From assembly GCA_023382265.1 (NCBI GenBank), contig JAMCPX010000035.1, forward strand, positions 1-58,820: a stretch of 58,820 nt of DNA. The letters are read 5' to 3'. The translations under genes were made by a program, and so were the position numbers. The notes beneath the pieces are model-generated. The model ran no database searches. It saw only the letters and a list, made by a program, of their open reading frames with translations, and had not been told where the DNA came from. Below are positions 1-9,700 of this stretch, one piece after another (positions within the stretch are counted from its first letter, which is position 1; every line of letters starts with the position of its first letter). The stretch comes from Deltaproteobacteria bacterium (GTDB taxonomy: Bacteria; JAMCPX01).

Positions 1-90
1 TAACAGTATATCTGCCGCGGATTTTTGCACTGAAGAATACCGCTCATATTTTTCGGCTATTTGTGAAAAATCGATATTTGTTTTATCCAT
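1..90 (-). CDS. BioC-like SAM methyltransferase, 5' end only
   Basis: Only the first 30 codons lie in the window; the gene continues past the left edge. The visible N-terminus (MDKTNIDFSQIAEKYERYSS) resembles the opening of malonyl-ACP O-methyltransferase BioC and related class I SAM methyltransferases, in which a short basic/acidic lead precedes an FxxxAxxYdxxA helix. The start is ATG, preceded about 8 nt upstream by GAGGG, a good Shine-Dalgarno sequence. No SAM-binding motif is visible in the fragment, so biotin synthesis is only a suggestion; any small methyltransferase of this fold would fit. Confidence 0.45.
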   Translation of the reverse strand, partial: MDKTNIDFSQIAEKYERYSSVQKSAADILL

Positions 91-208
91 GTCTTTACCC
101 TCATTTTAGGAAAATCACAGGGCTGCCCCTGCTGCTTCCATAAATTTGCACGTTTTTTTAAACGGAATTTTGCCAGGACCATAGGGTGTAGTCTACTTTA
201 TGGTTGTG

Positions 209-1444
209 TCATTCCTCTTGCGAAAGTTCATACCCGCTGAAAAACTTTTTATAAATAATTATATAAGTGCCCTGAAGCATAGCTGCTATATAAAACGGCA
301 AAACAAGTTGTCCCGATTGAAAAAAATAGCCCGTTATGGTTGGTCCAACAGCCTGTGGCAATTGCATAGAAACCGCATTAAGGCTTGTAGCAAGGCCTCT
401 ACGTTCGTTTCTCACCAATCCTATAGTCAATGCCTGCCGCGCACCGGTTGTACTTCTGTTAAATGCCGACCTTAAAAGATAAACAAGCGAGGCAAGCCAG
501 TAAAACGGTATAACGGGCAAAAGCAAAAGCATTATCAAACCAAATGTCCTTTGAAATATTACAGATTTTACAATCCCTATATGTTCGGTCAATCTTCCTG
601 TAAATAGGGCTGCTATGCCTGTAACAAAAAATGTTACAGCCATTACCGGAGCTATAAAATCAGGGCCTACGTGAAACTTTATAGCAAACCAATATGCCAT
701 TAAAGGACCCGTCATGCCTATCGCTGCTCCATTAAAAACATTGGCAAATACTAATTTAAATAATTCATGATTTTCTTTTTTAGAGATATTACGGCTTTCC
801 TTATGTTCACTGTCTTTCCCGCCTTTTCTATTACCTCTATAGGACTCTTCTGTAGATAGTATCAAAGCAAGATCTATAATAGCCAGTATACCTACGATAG
901 CAAACAACGGGCGATAAGACATTGCACCGATAAACCATTTATCCCACAGTGATGGCAAAATAGCGAGTAGAGCACCAAGGCCTGTTCCGAAAAAGCCGAG
1001 CGCCGTGTTTATGCTGTAAATAAATCCGCGTTTTAAAGGTTTGATGCTTTCTGCAAGCCATGCCTGCTCTGCCGGAGAGAATGGGCCTGCCGCTCCATTT
1101 GCTCCGCGACCAAATCCCCCTAACACGGCGCTCATTCCTAACAGCCAGGGCTGTGCCGTTGCTATGGCTATGATACAACCGGTTATTAGTATAAACTGGT
1201 ATACAAGTAAGAATGGTTTTCTTCTTAAGCGATCGCTGCTTACCCCGATAATAAGACTTAAAAATGCGCCGAATAACCCTGCCGAGCTGAGGACAATACC
1301 TATAGAACTGCCCTTCCAGTGCATTGCATGAAGATAGAGCGTGAAATCAACAACGAGTATACCCTGTCCAACGCTGCGGATCATGCGTGTGGCAAGCAGC
1401 CTGGCTGTTGCAGGATGCAGTTCTTTAATATCTTTAACAAACAT
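209..1444 (-). CDS. MFS transporter
   Basis: This is a major facilitator superfamily permease of about 411 residues, the usual length for the 12-helix fold. The MFS signature loop between helices 2 and 3 reads GVSSDRLRRKPFLL, and a charged cytoplasmic loop rich in Lys/Glu (about residues 205-225) splits the two six-helix halves. Substrate cannot be told; drug or metabolite efflux is typical. A longer reading frame begins at a TTG nine codons upstream, but the ATG at 1444 is preferred because a sigma70-like promoter sits so that transcription would begin at that ATG. There is no Shine-Dalgarno sequence, so the mRNA is probably leaderless. Confidence 0.85.
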   Translation of the reverse strand: MFVKDIKELHPATARLLATRMIRSVGQGILVVDFTLYLHAMHWKGSSIGIVLSSAGLFGAFLSLIIGVSSDRLRRKPFLLVYQFILITGCIIAIATAQPWLLGMSAVLGGFGRGANGAAGPFSPAEQAWLAESIKPLKRGFIYSINTALGFFGTGLGALLAILPSLWDKWFIGAMSYRPLFAIVGILAIIDLALILSTEESYRGNRKGGKDSEHKESRNISKKENHELFKLVFANVFNGAAIGMTGPLMAYWFAIKFHVGPDFIAPVMAVTFFVTGIAALFTGRLTEHIGIVKSVIFQRTFGLIMLLLLPVIPFYWLASLVYLLRSAFNRSTTGARQALTIGLVRNERRGLATSLNAVSMQLPQAVGPTITGYFFQSGQLVLPFYIAAMLQGTYIIIYKKFFSGYELSQEE

Positions 1445-1450
1445 GGTGGT

Positions 1451-1479
1451 ATTTAAGATACACAATCTCAAATTGTCAA
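1451..1479 (-). promoter_or_regulatory. sigma70-type promoter of the MFS gene, leaderless arrangement
   Basis: Reading the minus strand, a perfect -35 TTGACA is followed after 17 nt by TTAAAT (4/6 match to TATAAT), then six nt and the ATG. The expected start of transcription falls on or next to the ATG. The first T of TTGACA lies 35 nt before the start codon, the same distance seen at trpB and the TPR gene at 50771. Confidence 0.6.
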
Positions 1480-1594
1480 GACACTAATATACTATGGTTT
1501 CTCGAATGTTTATCCGAAGTCAAAAATTAACAGGATATCGTCAATATTGACACTTTCCGAATACCATGAAGCATGTCAATGACACCTTATTTTA

Positions 1595-2250
1595 TTATTT
1601 TTTCTCAAATCTGTAAAAGCCTTCCCACGTATCTTTGTTTAATACCCTGCATCTGTATATCATGGTTTTCACAAAAGGATAAGCGTTGCCCGCCTTAGCA
1701 AATACACTTGCAGCATCATAAAATCTACCTTCTACATATACTGACAGTGCTTCTTCATAAATGGCTTTAAATTCATCAGCATTGCTTATGCCGTCAGGCA
1801 GTAATGTATATACATAATATCGGCGTATCCACACCTGATGGGATAACGCGATCCAGCTTAAACAAGATGTCCCTTGATGATAGCCGGATGTATGTGAATT
1901 CTGATACCAGTAGATTTGTTCCATAATATTTGTTCAAGCCTTGATGCAATATTTACATTATCTCCTATGGCTGTGTAATCAAACGGCATTTCAGAACCCA
2001 TGTTACCTACAACAGCTTCACCGCTATTAATACCTATTCCAATGGATACAGAAGGCAGATTCAAAGTACTTAGTTTTTTATTAACGTCTTTTAAGATCGT
2101 TTGCATTTCAATACTGTACAGAACGGCTTTCTCGGCATGATCAGGCATTGACAATGGTGTCCCGAATAAAGCCATTATATCATCACCTATATATTTATCA
2201 AGTATGCCTGAATGATTTAAAATAACCCCTGTCATAGCAGTCATGTATTC
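1595..2250 (-). pseudogene. class III adenylate/guanylate cyclase, truncated and twice frameshifted
   Basis: The minus strand carries remains of a cyclase catalytic domain in three frames. The first segment has KYIGDDIMALFGTP (second metal-binding Asp) and AIGDNVNIASRLE. Near 1860 the frame changes to one reading KLDRVIPSGVDTPILCIY, and near 1805 it changes again to ALSVYVEGRFYDAASVF and a terminal WEGFYRF motif, the usual C-terminus of this family. The N-terminal half with the first metal Asp and all sensory domains is missing; homology starts at about YEYMTAMTG. The gene cannot make an active enzyme. A CRP-type palindrome stands about 280 bp away at 2526. Confidence 0.85.
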
Positions 2251-2441
2251 ATAAGGATGTCCCGATTATCGGGGAACTGTTGTAACGAATTTTTAAGCAG
2301 CCCGATGGATTGCTTAAATTTGTGCTCTTGCTGTAATATGATTGCTCTGGAAAGTACAACCTGCACACTTTGTTCTGCAACGAGGACTTTTGGCATTAAT
2401 ACAGCAACGCTGAATACCAATAAGACCAGTTTTTTACACAT
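2241..2441 (-). pseudogene. secreted TPR protein stub fused to the cyclase remnant
   Basis: An ATG with GGAG about 7 nt upstream opens a 66-residue frame: a signal peptide (MCKKLVLLVFSVAVLMPKVLVA) and one TPR-like helix pair ending in FPDNRDIL. It stops at a TGA that overlaps the ATG of the cyclase remnant. A protein with a single TPR is unlikely to be functional. The frame ends near a palindrome (2261-2273), at the point where cyclase homology begins, so this looks like the 5' end of one gene joined by deletion to the 3' part of another. A small functional secreted peptide cannot be excluded. Confidence 0.6.
2261..2273. repeat. palindrome at the TPR/cyclase junction
   Basis: CCCGAT-T-ATCGGG is a perfect 6-bp inverted repeat inside the end of the TPR stub, right where homology changes from TPR to cyclase. 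It may be the footprint of the rearrangement, or chance, since FPDNRD is also acceptable TPR coding sequence. Confidence 0.4.
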
Positions 2442-2797
2442 TAATTTCTCCGGCAAATTAAATAAATCATATAATAAATTATATATTGTTAAACTTAATA
2501 TTACAATAAAACTTTAGTCGATGTCTGTGATAACAATCACATCCGTACAAGCTCATATATCAATTTTTTTTAATTGAAATTCCATATTTACTTTTTTGAG
2601 TTCATCAATACACCTTTTCCGGATTCACATCCGCGATCATGGTCTGGGATAAGTTTTCACGGGAATGATACTTTTAGCTTCACCTGTAAGACGAGACGGC
2701 TCAATCATTCATTAAGAGACAACTACAATGAAATGCATTTAATACTACACTACTGATGATTTTATGATTATCTTATTCTTAAACGCAGGAGGTTATT
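2442..2797. other. intergenic region upstream of clpB
   Basis: This 356-bp stretch separates the divergent TPR stub and clpB. It holds a perfect CRP-type palindrome (2526-2541) and one copy of the AAATGCATTT motif (2731-2740). An AGGAGG Shine-Dalgarno at 2787-2792 precedes clpB. I found no CIRCE element and no convincing sigma32 promoter for the chaperone. Confidence 0.6.
2526..2541. promoter_or_regulatory. CRP/FNR-family operator
   Basis: TGTGA-taacaa-TCACA is a perfect match to the classical CRP consensus TGTGA-N6-TCACA. It lies 85 bp upstream of the minus-strand TPR stub and about 260 bp upstream of clpB, so it more likely served the stub/cyclase side. That a CRP regulator binds here is inference. 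Confidence 0.55.
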
Positions 2798-5419
2798 ATG
2801 ATTGATATAAATAAATTTACTCAAAAAGCTCAGGAGGCATTGCTGGAGGCACAATCGATAGCATCAAGATATAATCATCAGCAGGTAGATACAGAGCATT
2901 TATTACTTGCAATGCTCGAGCAGGAAGACGGGCTTATCTATCATCTCCTAGAAAAGATAGACAAAAACCCTTCAATCATCAAGGAGAGACTCGAGGCTGT
3001 ACTTGCGGACATGCCGAAGATAATGGGGACATCAGGCAGTGTTGATCAGCTTTATATTACAGCAAGGCTCAATGCAACACTATATAAGGCATTAAAAGAA
3101 TCACAGGTAATGAAGGATGAATATGTAAGTATTGAGCATATCTTTCTTGCCATGATGAGTGAAGGCCAATCAAGCAGGGTATGGAAGATCCTGCTCGAAC
3201 AGGGCATAACAAGAGATGCCGTTATGAAAGCCCTTGTTGCAATAAGGGGGAGCCAGAGAGTAACGTCACCCACACCTGAAGTAACTTATGAGGCATTGGA
3301 AAAATACGGCCGTGATCTTACAAAATCGGCGTCACAGGGTAATCTTGATCCGGTTATTGGCAGGGACGATGAAATAAGAAGGACCATACAAATACTTTCC
3401 AGACGGACAAAAAATAATCCTGTTCTTATAGGGGAGCCTGGGGTTGGCAAAACAGCCATTGTTGAAGGCATCTCCCAGAGGATAATAAATGGTGACATTC
3501 CCGAGAGCCTTAAAAACAAAAGACTTATCGCACTCGATATGGGGGCACTTGTTGCGGGTGCTAAGTATAGAGGCGAGTTTGAAGAAAGGCTCAAGGCTGT
3601 TTTGAAGGAGATACAGGAATCAAAAGGCGAGGTACTTTTGTTTATAGATGAACTTCACACGGTTGTTGGGGCCGGTGCTGTAGAAGGTGCCATGGATGCG
3701 AGCAATCTTTTAAAACCAATGCTCGCAAGAGGGGAATTACACTGCATAGGCGCAACAACCATCAGCGAATATAAGAAATATATTGAAAAAGATACTGCAC
3801 TTGAAAGGAGATTCCAGCCCGTCATTGTTGACCAGCCGTCTGTAGAGGATACGATCTCAATTCTGAGAGGACTTAAAGAACGATACGAACTTCATCATGG
3901 TGTAAGGATAAAGGATTCTGCGCTCGTAGCTGCTGCAGTTTTAAGTAACAGATACATATCGGATAGATTTTTACCCGATAAAGCAATAGACCTTGTTGAT
4001 GAAGCTGCTGCAAAACTGCGCACCGAAATCGAAAGTATGCCGATGGAGCTTGATGAAATTACAAGAAAGATTTTGCAGCTTGAGATTGAAAAGCAGGCAT
4101 TAAAAAAGGAAACGGACAGTGCATCAAGAGATAGACTTGAAAAACTTGATAAAGAGCTTTCAGGACTTAAGGAAAAATCAGACGTGCTGAAAACAAAATG
4201 GCAAACAGAAAAGGCACTCATTTCTGATGTTAGAAAAATCAGGGAGGGCATAGAAAAAACAAAGCTTGATATCGACAAGTCGGAACGCTCCTATGATTTA
4301 AATAAGGTAGCAGAGTTAAAATACGGTAAATTAATAGAACTTGAAAACGCATACAAAGAGCTGGGCAAAAAGCTTGAAAAAGGCGGTAATAGATTACTCA
4401 AGGAAGAGGTTGATGAAGAGGATATTGCACAGGTTGTGAGCAGATGGACAGGTATACCTGTCTCAAAACTCATTGAAGGCGAGACACAAAAACTTTCACA
4501 CCTTGAAGACATACTTCACAAAAGGGTGATTGGTCAGGATGAGGCTGTTAATGCTGTTGCAGATGCTATTGTAAGGGCAAGGTCGGGAATCAAAGATCCT
4601 AATAAGCCGATCGGCAGTTTTATATTTCTTGGACCTACAGGTGTTGGTAAAACAGAACTTGCAAGGGCGCTTGCCGAAGCTATCTTCGACGACGAAAATA
4701 ATATAATCAGATTTGATATGTCTGAATATATGGAGAAACATACTGTTGCAAGGTTGATAGGCGCACCTCCAGGTTATGTGGGCTATGAAGAAGGCGGACA
4801 ACTCACAGAGGCGGTCCGCAGGAAACCTTTTAGCGTGATCCTTTTTGATGAGATAGAAAAGGCGCACCATGATATATTTAATGTGCTCCTTCAAATACTC
4901 GATGATGGAAGGCTTACGGATGGACAGGGTAGAACTGTTAATTTCAAAAACACTATTATAATTATGACATCTAATATCGGCAGTACCCTGATCCTTGAAT
5001 ATTCGGGTGAAGACGAAAAAGGTTATGAAAGGATGAAGCAACAGGTATTGGGCGAATTGAAAAACAGCTTCAGACCTGAGTTCTTAAACAGGGTCGATGA
5101 GGTTGTTGTATTTCATGCACTTACAAAATTGGAACTTGGTAAGATCGTTGATATACAGATTCAAAGGCTCGATCAAAGATTAAAAGACAAGGGTATATCT
5201 ATCAAATTAATGAATGTGGTAAGAAATTACATTGCGGAGACAGGATACGATCCTGTTTACGGTGCAAGACCGCTGAAAAGACTTATTCAAAAAGAGATCG
5301 AAACACCGATTGCAAGATTGATCGTGTCGGGCAGTCTGCCTTCCGGGAAAGATGTTGATGTGGATTTTGAAAACAAAGGCATAGTGTTTAAACCAAAAAA
5401 TGCAGTTGAAAAAAAATGA
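2798..5419 (+). CDS. clpB: ATP-dependent disaggregase ClpB
   Basis: ClpB is the hexameric AAA+ chaperone that pulls polypeptides out of aggregates together with DnaK/DnaJ/GrpE. At 873 residues it has the family's full length. In order: Clp N-domain repeats (1-145), first AAA+ module with Walker A GEPGVGKT near 212 and Walker [10 protein letters not shown] near 280, the long middle coiled coil (about 400-520) that separates ClpB from ClpA/ClpC, second AAA+ module with GPTGVGKT near 611 and [10 protein letters not shown] near 680, and a small C-terminal domain with [10 protein letters not shown]. Start is ATG with a strong AGGAGG. It stands alone, with no dnaK or grpE nearby. Confidence 0.97.
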   Translation: MIDINKFTQKAQEALLEAQSIASRYNHQQVDTEHLLLAMLEQEDGLIYHLLEKIDKNPSIIKERLEAVLADMPKIMGTSGSVDQLYITARLNATLYKALKESQVMKDEYVSIEHIFLAMMSEGQSSRVWKILLEQGITRDAVMKALVAIRGSQRVTSPTPEVTYEALEKYGRDLTKSASQGNLDPVIGRDDEIRRTIQILSRRTKNNPVLIGEPGVGKTAIVEGISQRIINGDIPESLKNKRLIALDMGALVAGAKYRGEFEERLKAVLKEIQESKGEVLLFIDELHTVVGAGAVEGAMDASNLLKPMLARGELHCIGATTISEYKKYIEKDTALERRFQPVIVDQPSVEDTISILRGLKERYELHHGVRIKDSALVAAAVLSNRYISDRFLPDKAIDLVDEAAAKLRTEIESMPMELDEITRKILQLEIEKQALKKETDSASRDRLEKLDKELSGLKEKSDVLKTKWQTEKALISDVRKIREGIEKTKLDIDKSERSYDLNKVAELKYGKLIELENAYKELGKKLEKGGNRLLKEEVDEEDIAQVVSRWTGIPVSKLIEGETQKLSHLEDILHKRVIGQDEAVNAVADAIVRARSGIKDPNKPIGSFIFLGPTGVGKTELARALAEAIFDDENNIIRFDMSEYMEKHTVARLIGAPPGYVGYEEGGQLTEAVRRKPFSVILFDEIEKAHHDIFNVLLQILDDGRLTDGQGRTVNFKNTIIIMTSNIGSTLILEYSGEDEKGYERMKQQVLGELKNSFRPEFLNRVDEVVVFHALTKLELGKIVDIQIQRLDQRLKDKGISIKLMNVVRNYIAETGYDPVYGARPLKRLIQKEIETPIARLIVSGSLPSGKDVDVDFENKGIVFKPKNAVEKK

Positions 5420-5485
5420 AGTCTGTGAAGTGAGCAAAATGATGCGTTTATCGTGTCATTCCCACGAAACCTGCCGTCGTAAAAT

Positions 5486-5503
5486 CCGTTTTGCTGAAAA
5501 CGG
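5486..5503 (+). repeat. short hairpin downstream of clpB
   Basis: CCGTTTT-gctg-AAAACGG forms a perfect 7-bp stem about 65 nt after the clpB stop. No T-run follows, so it is a poor intrinsic terminator. The surrounding text (a GTCATTCCCACGAAA-type sequence) resembles decayed palindromic intergenic repeats. The rest of 5420-5644 holds nothing else I can name. Confidence 0.3.
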
Positions 5504-5644
5504 GTAACCGGGAGCAGGCATATTGCAGGGATTACAAATTTGGTCGCCCAGGAAAGGGCGGATCACCGAATCGCCACTGCAAGGAAAAGACAAACATAAT
5601 TATAAATCTTGAAATTTAAAAGAGTTTAATGTAGTTATTAAGAC

Positions 5645-6463
5645 ATGAAAGGATTAATCCAAAGAATACATTTAAAAACAACATGGAAGGCTGCGGTATA
5701 TTTTACCGCAGTTTTGAACGAACAAACAGATTTTACTATTGCATTTTTCGGATTAACTATTCTAGCAACCCTTTCAGGACTGTCAGGATGTACGCCTGCT
5801 ATTAATATTCAATCGTCATTTCGACAGGCAAACAATGCTTACGAAAGACTCTCAACATTATATCCGAATAATATCGATACACAGGGCTATAGAGTGTATA
5901 TGGCAAAGGCAGAATCATCAAAGGCTAATGGCGATTATGAATCCGCAAATAAATTCGCAATAGAGGCAAAAATTCAGGCTGACCGGTCCTATGATATAAG
6001 GCTTAAACTAAAGCAGGCCGCGAAAAGCAAAGTAGAACTTGCCAGAATAAAACTCGATAGGCTGCTTGTGCCAAGCAATTATTCTATAGAACAATTCTTT
6101 AAAGCATCGGATGCATACCGTAATGGTAATTATAGAAAAGCAATAACGCTCGCAAACGATGCTTCAATTAAACTTGATATCGATGCTCAAACGGCTTTCT
6201 CAAATACAATAACATTGTATGTCCCCGATAATCTCAAAGCACGTTTTAGCAATTATATCCCCGTCTTTTCATTCATCGGAAATGATTTCAAGCTTCACAA
6301 ATTATTAGAACGGGTTAAAGGACCTGTGCGCGTAGAATTTATAGAACAGTTTTTTATAAACAAAAACTTTTCTTATTTCCATATAAAGAGTACGAAACTT
6401 CATCTTGATGGATGGGTTTATCCGCAATTTGTAATAATAGGAAACATAAAGGAGGTAAAATAA
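5645..6463 (+). CDS. predicted lipoprotein, DUF4398-like
   Basis: This is a 272-residue protein of unknown function. A hydrophobic stretch ends in LSGLSGC, a lipobox with Cys49, unusually far from the first ATG; an internal TTG near codon 24 would give a normal 25-residue signal peptide, so the true start is uncertain. Residues 50-170 are helical and rich in Ala/Lys (YERLSTLYP, AKAESSKANGDYESANKFA), like the DUF4398 lipoproteins often seen near OmpA or Pal. The last 100 residues are unique. It is followed after 1 nt by the small membrane protein. There is no Shine-Dalgarno; TTGAAA lies 36 nt before the ATG. Confidence 0.7.
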   Translation: MKGLIQRIHLKTTWKAAVYFTAVLNEQTDFTIAFFGLTILATLSGLSGCTPAINIQSSFRQANNAYERLSTLYPNNIDTQGYRVYMAKAESSKANGDYESANKFAIEAKIQADRSYDIRLKLKQAAKSKVELARIKLDRLLVPSNYSIEQFFKASDAYRNGNYRKAITLANDASIKLDIDAQTAFSNTITLYVPDNLKARFSNYIPVFSFIGNDFKLHKLLERVKGPVRVEFIEQFFINKNFSYFHIKSTKLHLDGWVYPQFVIIGNIKEVK

Positions 6464-6464
6464 A

Positions 6465-6701
6465 ATGCTTAAAAAAAATGCATTAGGATTATCAATAGGA
6501 TTGGTAATTGGATTGTTTATTTTCTTACTAACAAACTACATAGTTTTACATCATGGCGGCTCTACACTAATAAAACTCAACCAGATTTATTGGGGCTACA
6601 CGATCACCTTTGGTGGTTCTTTGCTCGGATTGATCTATGGATTTGTTACAGGCTATATTGCCGGATGGTTGATAGCATGGTTTTATAATTTCTTTGCTTA
6701 A
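6465..6701 (+). CDS. small two-helix membrane protein, holin-like family
   Basis: This 78-residue protein has two membrane helices (about 8-27 and 45-72) joined by a polar loop, with the conserved GYTITFGGSLLGLIYGF segment and an AWFYNFFA end. It belongs to a small family that databases label bacteriophage holin by resemblance, but no endolysin, spanin or phage gene is near, so lysis is not supported. An AGGAGGT Shine-Dalgarno lies within the end of the upstream lipoprotein gene (gap 1 nt), so the two are co-transcribed and probably co-translated. A structural or envelope role beside the lipoprotein is a guess. Confidence 0.75.
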   Translation: MLKKNALGLSIGLVIGLFIFLLTNYIVLHHGGSTLIKLNQIYWGYTITFGGSLLGLIYGFVTGYIAGWLIAWFYNFFA

Positions 6702-6704
6702 GAG

Positions 6705-6719
6705 CAGTATAATATACTG
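6705..6719. promoter_or_regulatory. perfect palindrome containing a TATAAT
   Basis: CAGTATA-A-TATACTG is a perfect 7+1+7 inverted repeat between the small membrane protein and the giant TPR gene. It contains TATAAT, so a repressor binding here would cover a -10 box. No matching -35 box is evident. Confidence 0.4.
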
Positions 6720-6743
6720 AAATTATAGACTGGAATTCAAAGG

Positions 6744-9700
6744 GTGGATAACCTTACCTATTATCTTGAGATTTTAAAATTAGAGCCTGGAAATATCCCT
6801 GCATTAAAGGGGCTCGCAGAGGTTTATAAAAACAACAAAGACTGGGAGAACCTCATAGATACATACAAGAAGCTATTTTCTTTATCAGAGGGTAATGAAG
6901 AGCGTATAAAACATCTATCAGAAGTTGCAAACATATACAGAAACCAATTAAATCAGGATGATCAGGCTATTGAGTTTTATTTTGATTTGCTTGAACTAAA
7001 ACCAGATGATCAAACTGCTATAGACGCACTTATAGACCTGCTCAAAAACCGCAATATGCTGCCTGAACTTAATATACTGCTCGAGGGTAAATCTTATCTG
7101 AAACGAGAGCCTTCTGAAATAAACTCTTTAAACGAAGAAATAATCAGTAACTATTTGAGTCTTGGCATGCATGAACAGGCACTTTCTAAGCTCGAGTCTT
7201 CAGCAGAGCCATCTTTAGAGATTGTCAATTCAATATATAACCTGCTCAAAGAGAAAGGATTTTTTGCTGAAATAATAGAGGAAAAAGAGTTTTTTATAAA
7301 AAATTTACGAAACAACGAACAGCTCAAAGGGCTTTATCTTACACTTGCCGATATGTACGAAAGGCTTATACAAGATCCCTATGAGTCTGCGTATAACTAT
7401 GAGATGGCTTTAACTGTCGATTCTGAAAACCACACAGAGATATTTAATCATCTGAAACAGCTCTACAGCAATTTGAACGAACCAATTCTTATGATCCCAA
7501 TACTATTAAAGCTGAGAGAAAATATAGAACCCGAAAACAGGTATGAACTTGATAAAACCATCGGTTTGTCTTACTTGTCCATTGGAGAACGCGCGTCTGC
7601 CATACCTTATTTAAGGGGGATATTGGAAGTAAGCCCTGATAACAAAGAATTGCTTTATGCAATACTTGAGACTTATATAACACTCAATTCTAATGATGAT
7701 GCAAATGAGATCATCCTCAAATTGATTAAAGTAGAAGACGATAGTTCTAAGAAGATTCCCCTTTACAATAAAGCTATAGATGCATTAAGAGAAAAACATA
7801 ATTACGTTGAAGCAGCACAACTCATTAAAGAACTTATAGAGCTTACAGATGATCCATCTTATTTTTCATTGCTTGAAAATACCTATACAGAAAACAATGA
7901 CTACAACAGCCTCGTCACATTTTTTCTTGATAGATTAAGAGGTAAAGAAGATGATGCAGAATCGGCAAAGGTATGGGCTAACCTCGGCAATGCTTATCTC
8001 AAAGGCTTTTCACATTATGAATACGCAGCAGATAGTTATAGCAGGGCACTTTCACTTGATTCCGAAAATCAGGGGTACATAGAATCACTTTTAAATATTT
8101 ACGCCCTTACAGAGAACCGGAATGAGTATGAACAGCTTTTATTAAAGCTAAAATCATTAACAACAGATACAGAAAAGAAACTCGATATAGATTACAAACT
8201 TGGAGAGCTCTACTTAAGCATCCGTGACTATGACAGAGCAACAGATATATACAACAGCATACTTGAAAGGGTTCATAACGATAGTACATCCATACTTGCT
8301 CTTGAAAGGATATACAGAGAAATAGACGATCCCAAAAGTCTTGCGACAGCACTTGAGAAAAAACTCGATATAACCGATGACAGGTTAAGTACCATGACAG
8401 AACTTGGGTCTATTCTATTCGATAAGGCGATCGATACAAACAAGTCAAAAGATGTACTATGGCAGGCACTTGAGCTATCACCAGATTCAATTGATATAAT
8501 CCATACTCTAAAGAGAATCTATGATTCTACGGATGATTACATCGGTTACGAAAGATTATACACCCTGCTTATAGAAAGAGCGGATAACCCGAAGACAAAA
8601 GCAGATTTACTCGTAAAACTTGGTGAAATCGAATTTGAAAAACTTGCAAAGACGGATTCAGCCATAGTAGCCTTTGACCAGGCTGTACAGATAGAACCGG
8701 ATAATCATAAAGCCAATTACACACTTGCCAAACTGTATTTTAATACCGGCAGTCTAGATATAGCAGAGCCTTACTTCAGGTTTTCTATCACGAACGATAT
8801 CATACCTGAAAACGAGCGATCCGAATTTACATACGAATACGCAATGGTACTTGATAAGATCGGTAAATATCCAAACGCACTCGAAGCTTATAAAAAGGCT
8901 TATGAGCTTAATAGTACTGATAGAAGATATGCAGAGGCTTATGCTTATGCAGCTTATGCAAATCATGACTATGTTACAGCAATATCCGCGTTAGAATCGC
9001 TGCTTAAGCTGCCGAGACAAGAAGAAAATCCCAGCGAAATCTATAAAAAACTTTTACACTCTTATGAAGCAATCAATGAATTCAGATCCGCATCAATATA
9101 TCTGATGAAACTCATAGAAAAAGAACCGATGAATATTGATTATTTGAAATTGCTTGAGTCTCTTGCATTAAAAGGCGAGGACTATTCCCTCCTTGCATCA
9201 ACACTTAGGAAAGAGGCAGAGCTTAGCAATAACAGCGAGGAGAAAACAGCCTTTATTATAAAAAGCGCCGGTATCTTTGATGAAAAATTAAACCAACCGG
9301 AGCAGGCTATAAAATCCCTCGAAGGACTCGTTAAAACGGAATTGAAAAATCTTGATATATATACAAGGCTGTCTTCTTTATATATAAAAACCAATAACAC
9401 AAAGGAGCTTACTTCTACTATTCAAAAAATACTCGGTTTCGAGCTTAAAGATGAACAAAGAATTAAATACATGCTTGAGCTCGCAAAAATATGGAAGGAC
9501 GATAAACAAAAAGCGATTGCAATTTACATTGATATTCTTTCTTCATACCCGCAAAATAATGAGGCGTATACATCATTATCTAATCTTTATGAAGATTTAA
9601 AAGATTTTAATTCATTATCTAATCTTTATGAGCAAAGGCTATCTATCATACAATTACCTGACGAAGCAATACGGTTAAACAAGAAACTTGCAAGCATAAA

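Noticed and set aside
1540-1551. GTCAATATTGAC palindrome between the MFS gene and the cyclase relic
   Set aside because: It is short, AT-rich and not in promoter position for either gene; chance is a sufficient explanation.
2442-2797. CIRCE or sigma32 control of clpB
   Set aside because: No CIRCE inverted repeat and no convincing sigma32 -35/-10 pair could be found upstream.
4496-5041. Long antisense frames within clpB, the propeller gene and others
   Set aside because: They lie opposite strongly conserved genes, have no start signals and show no recognisable protein motifs.
6465-6701. Prophage lysis cassette
   Set aside because: The holin label of this family rests on hydrophobicity only; no endolysin, spanin, integrase or structural phage gene is near.
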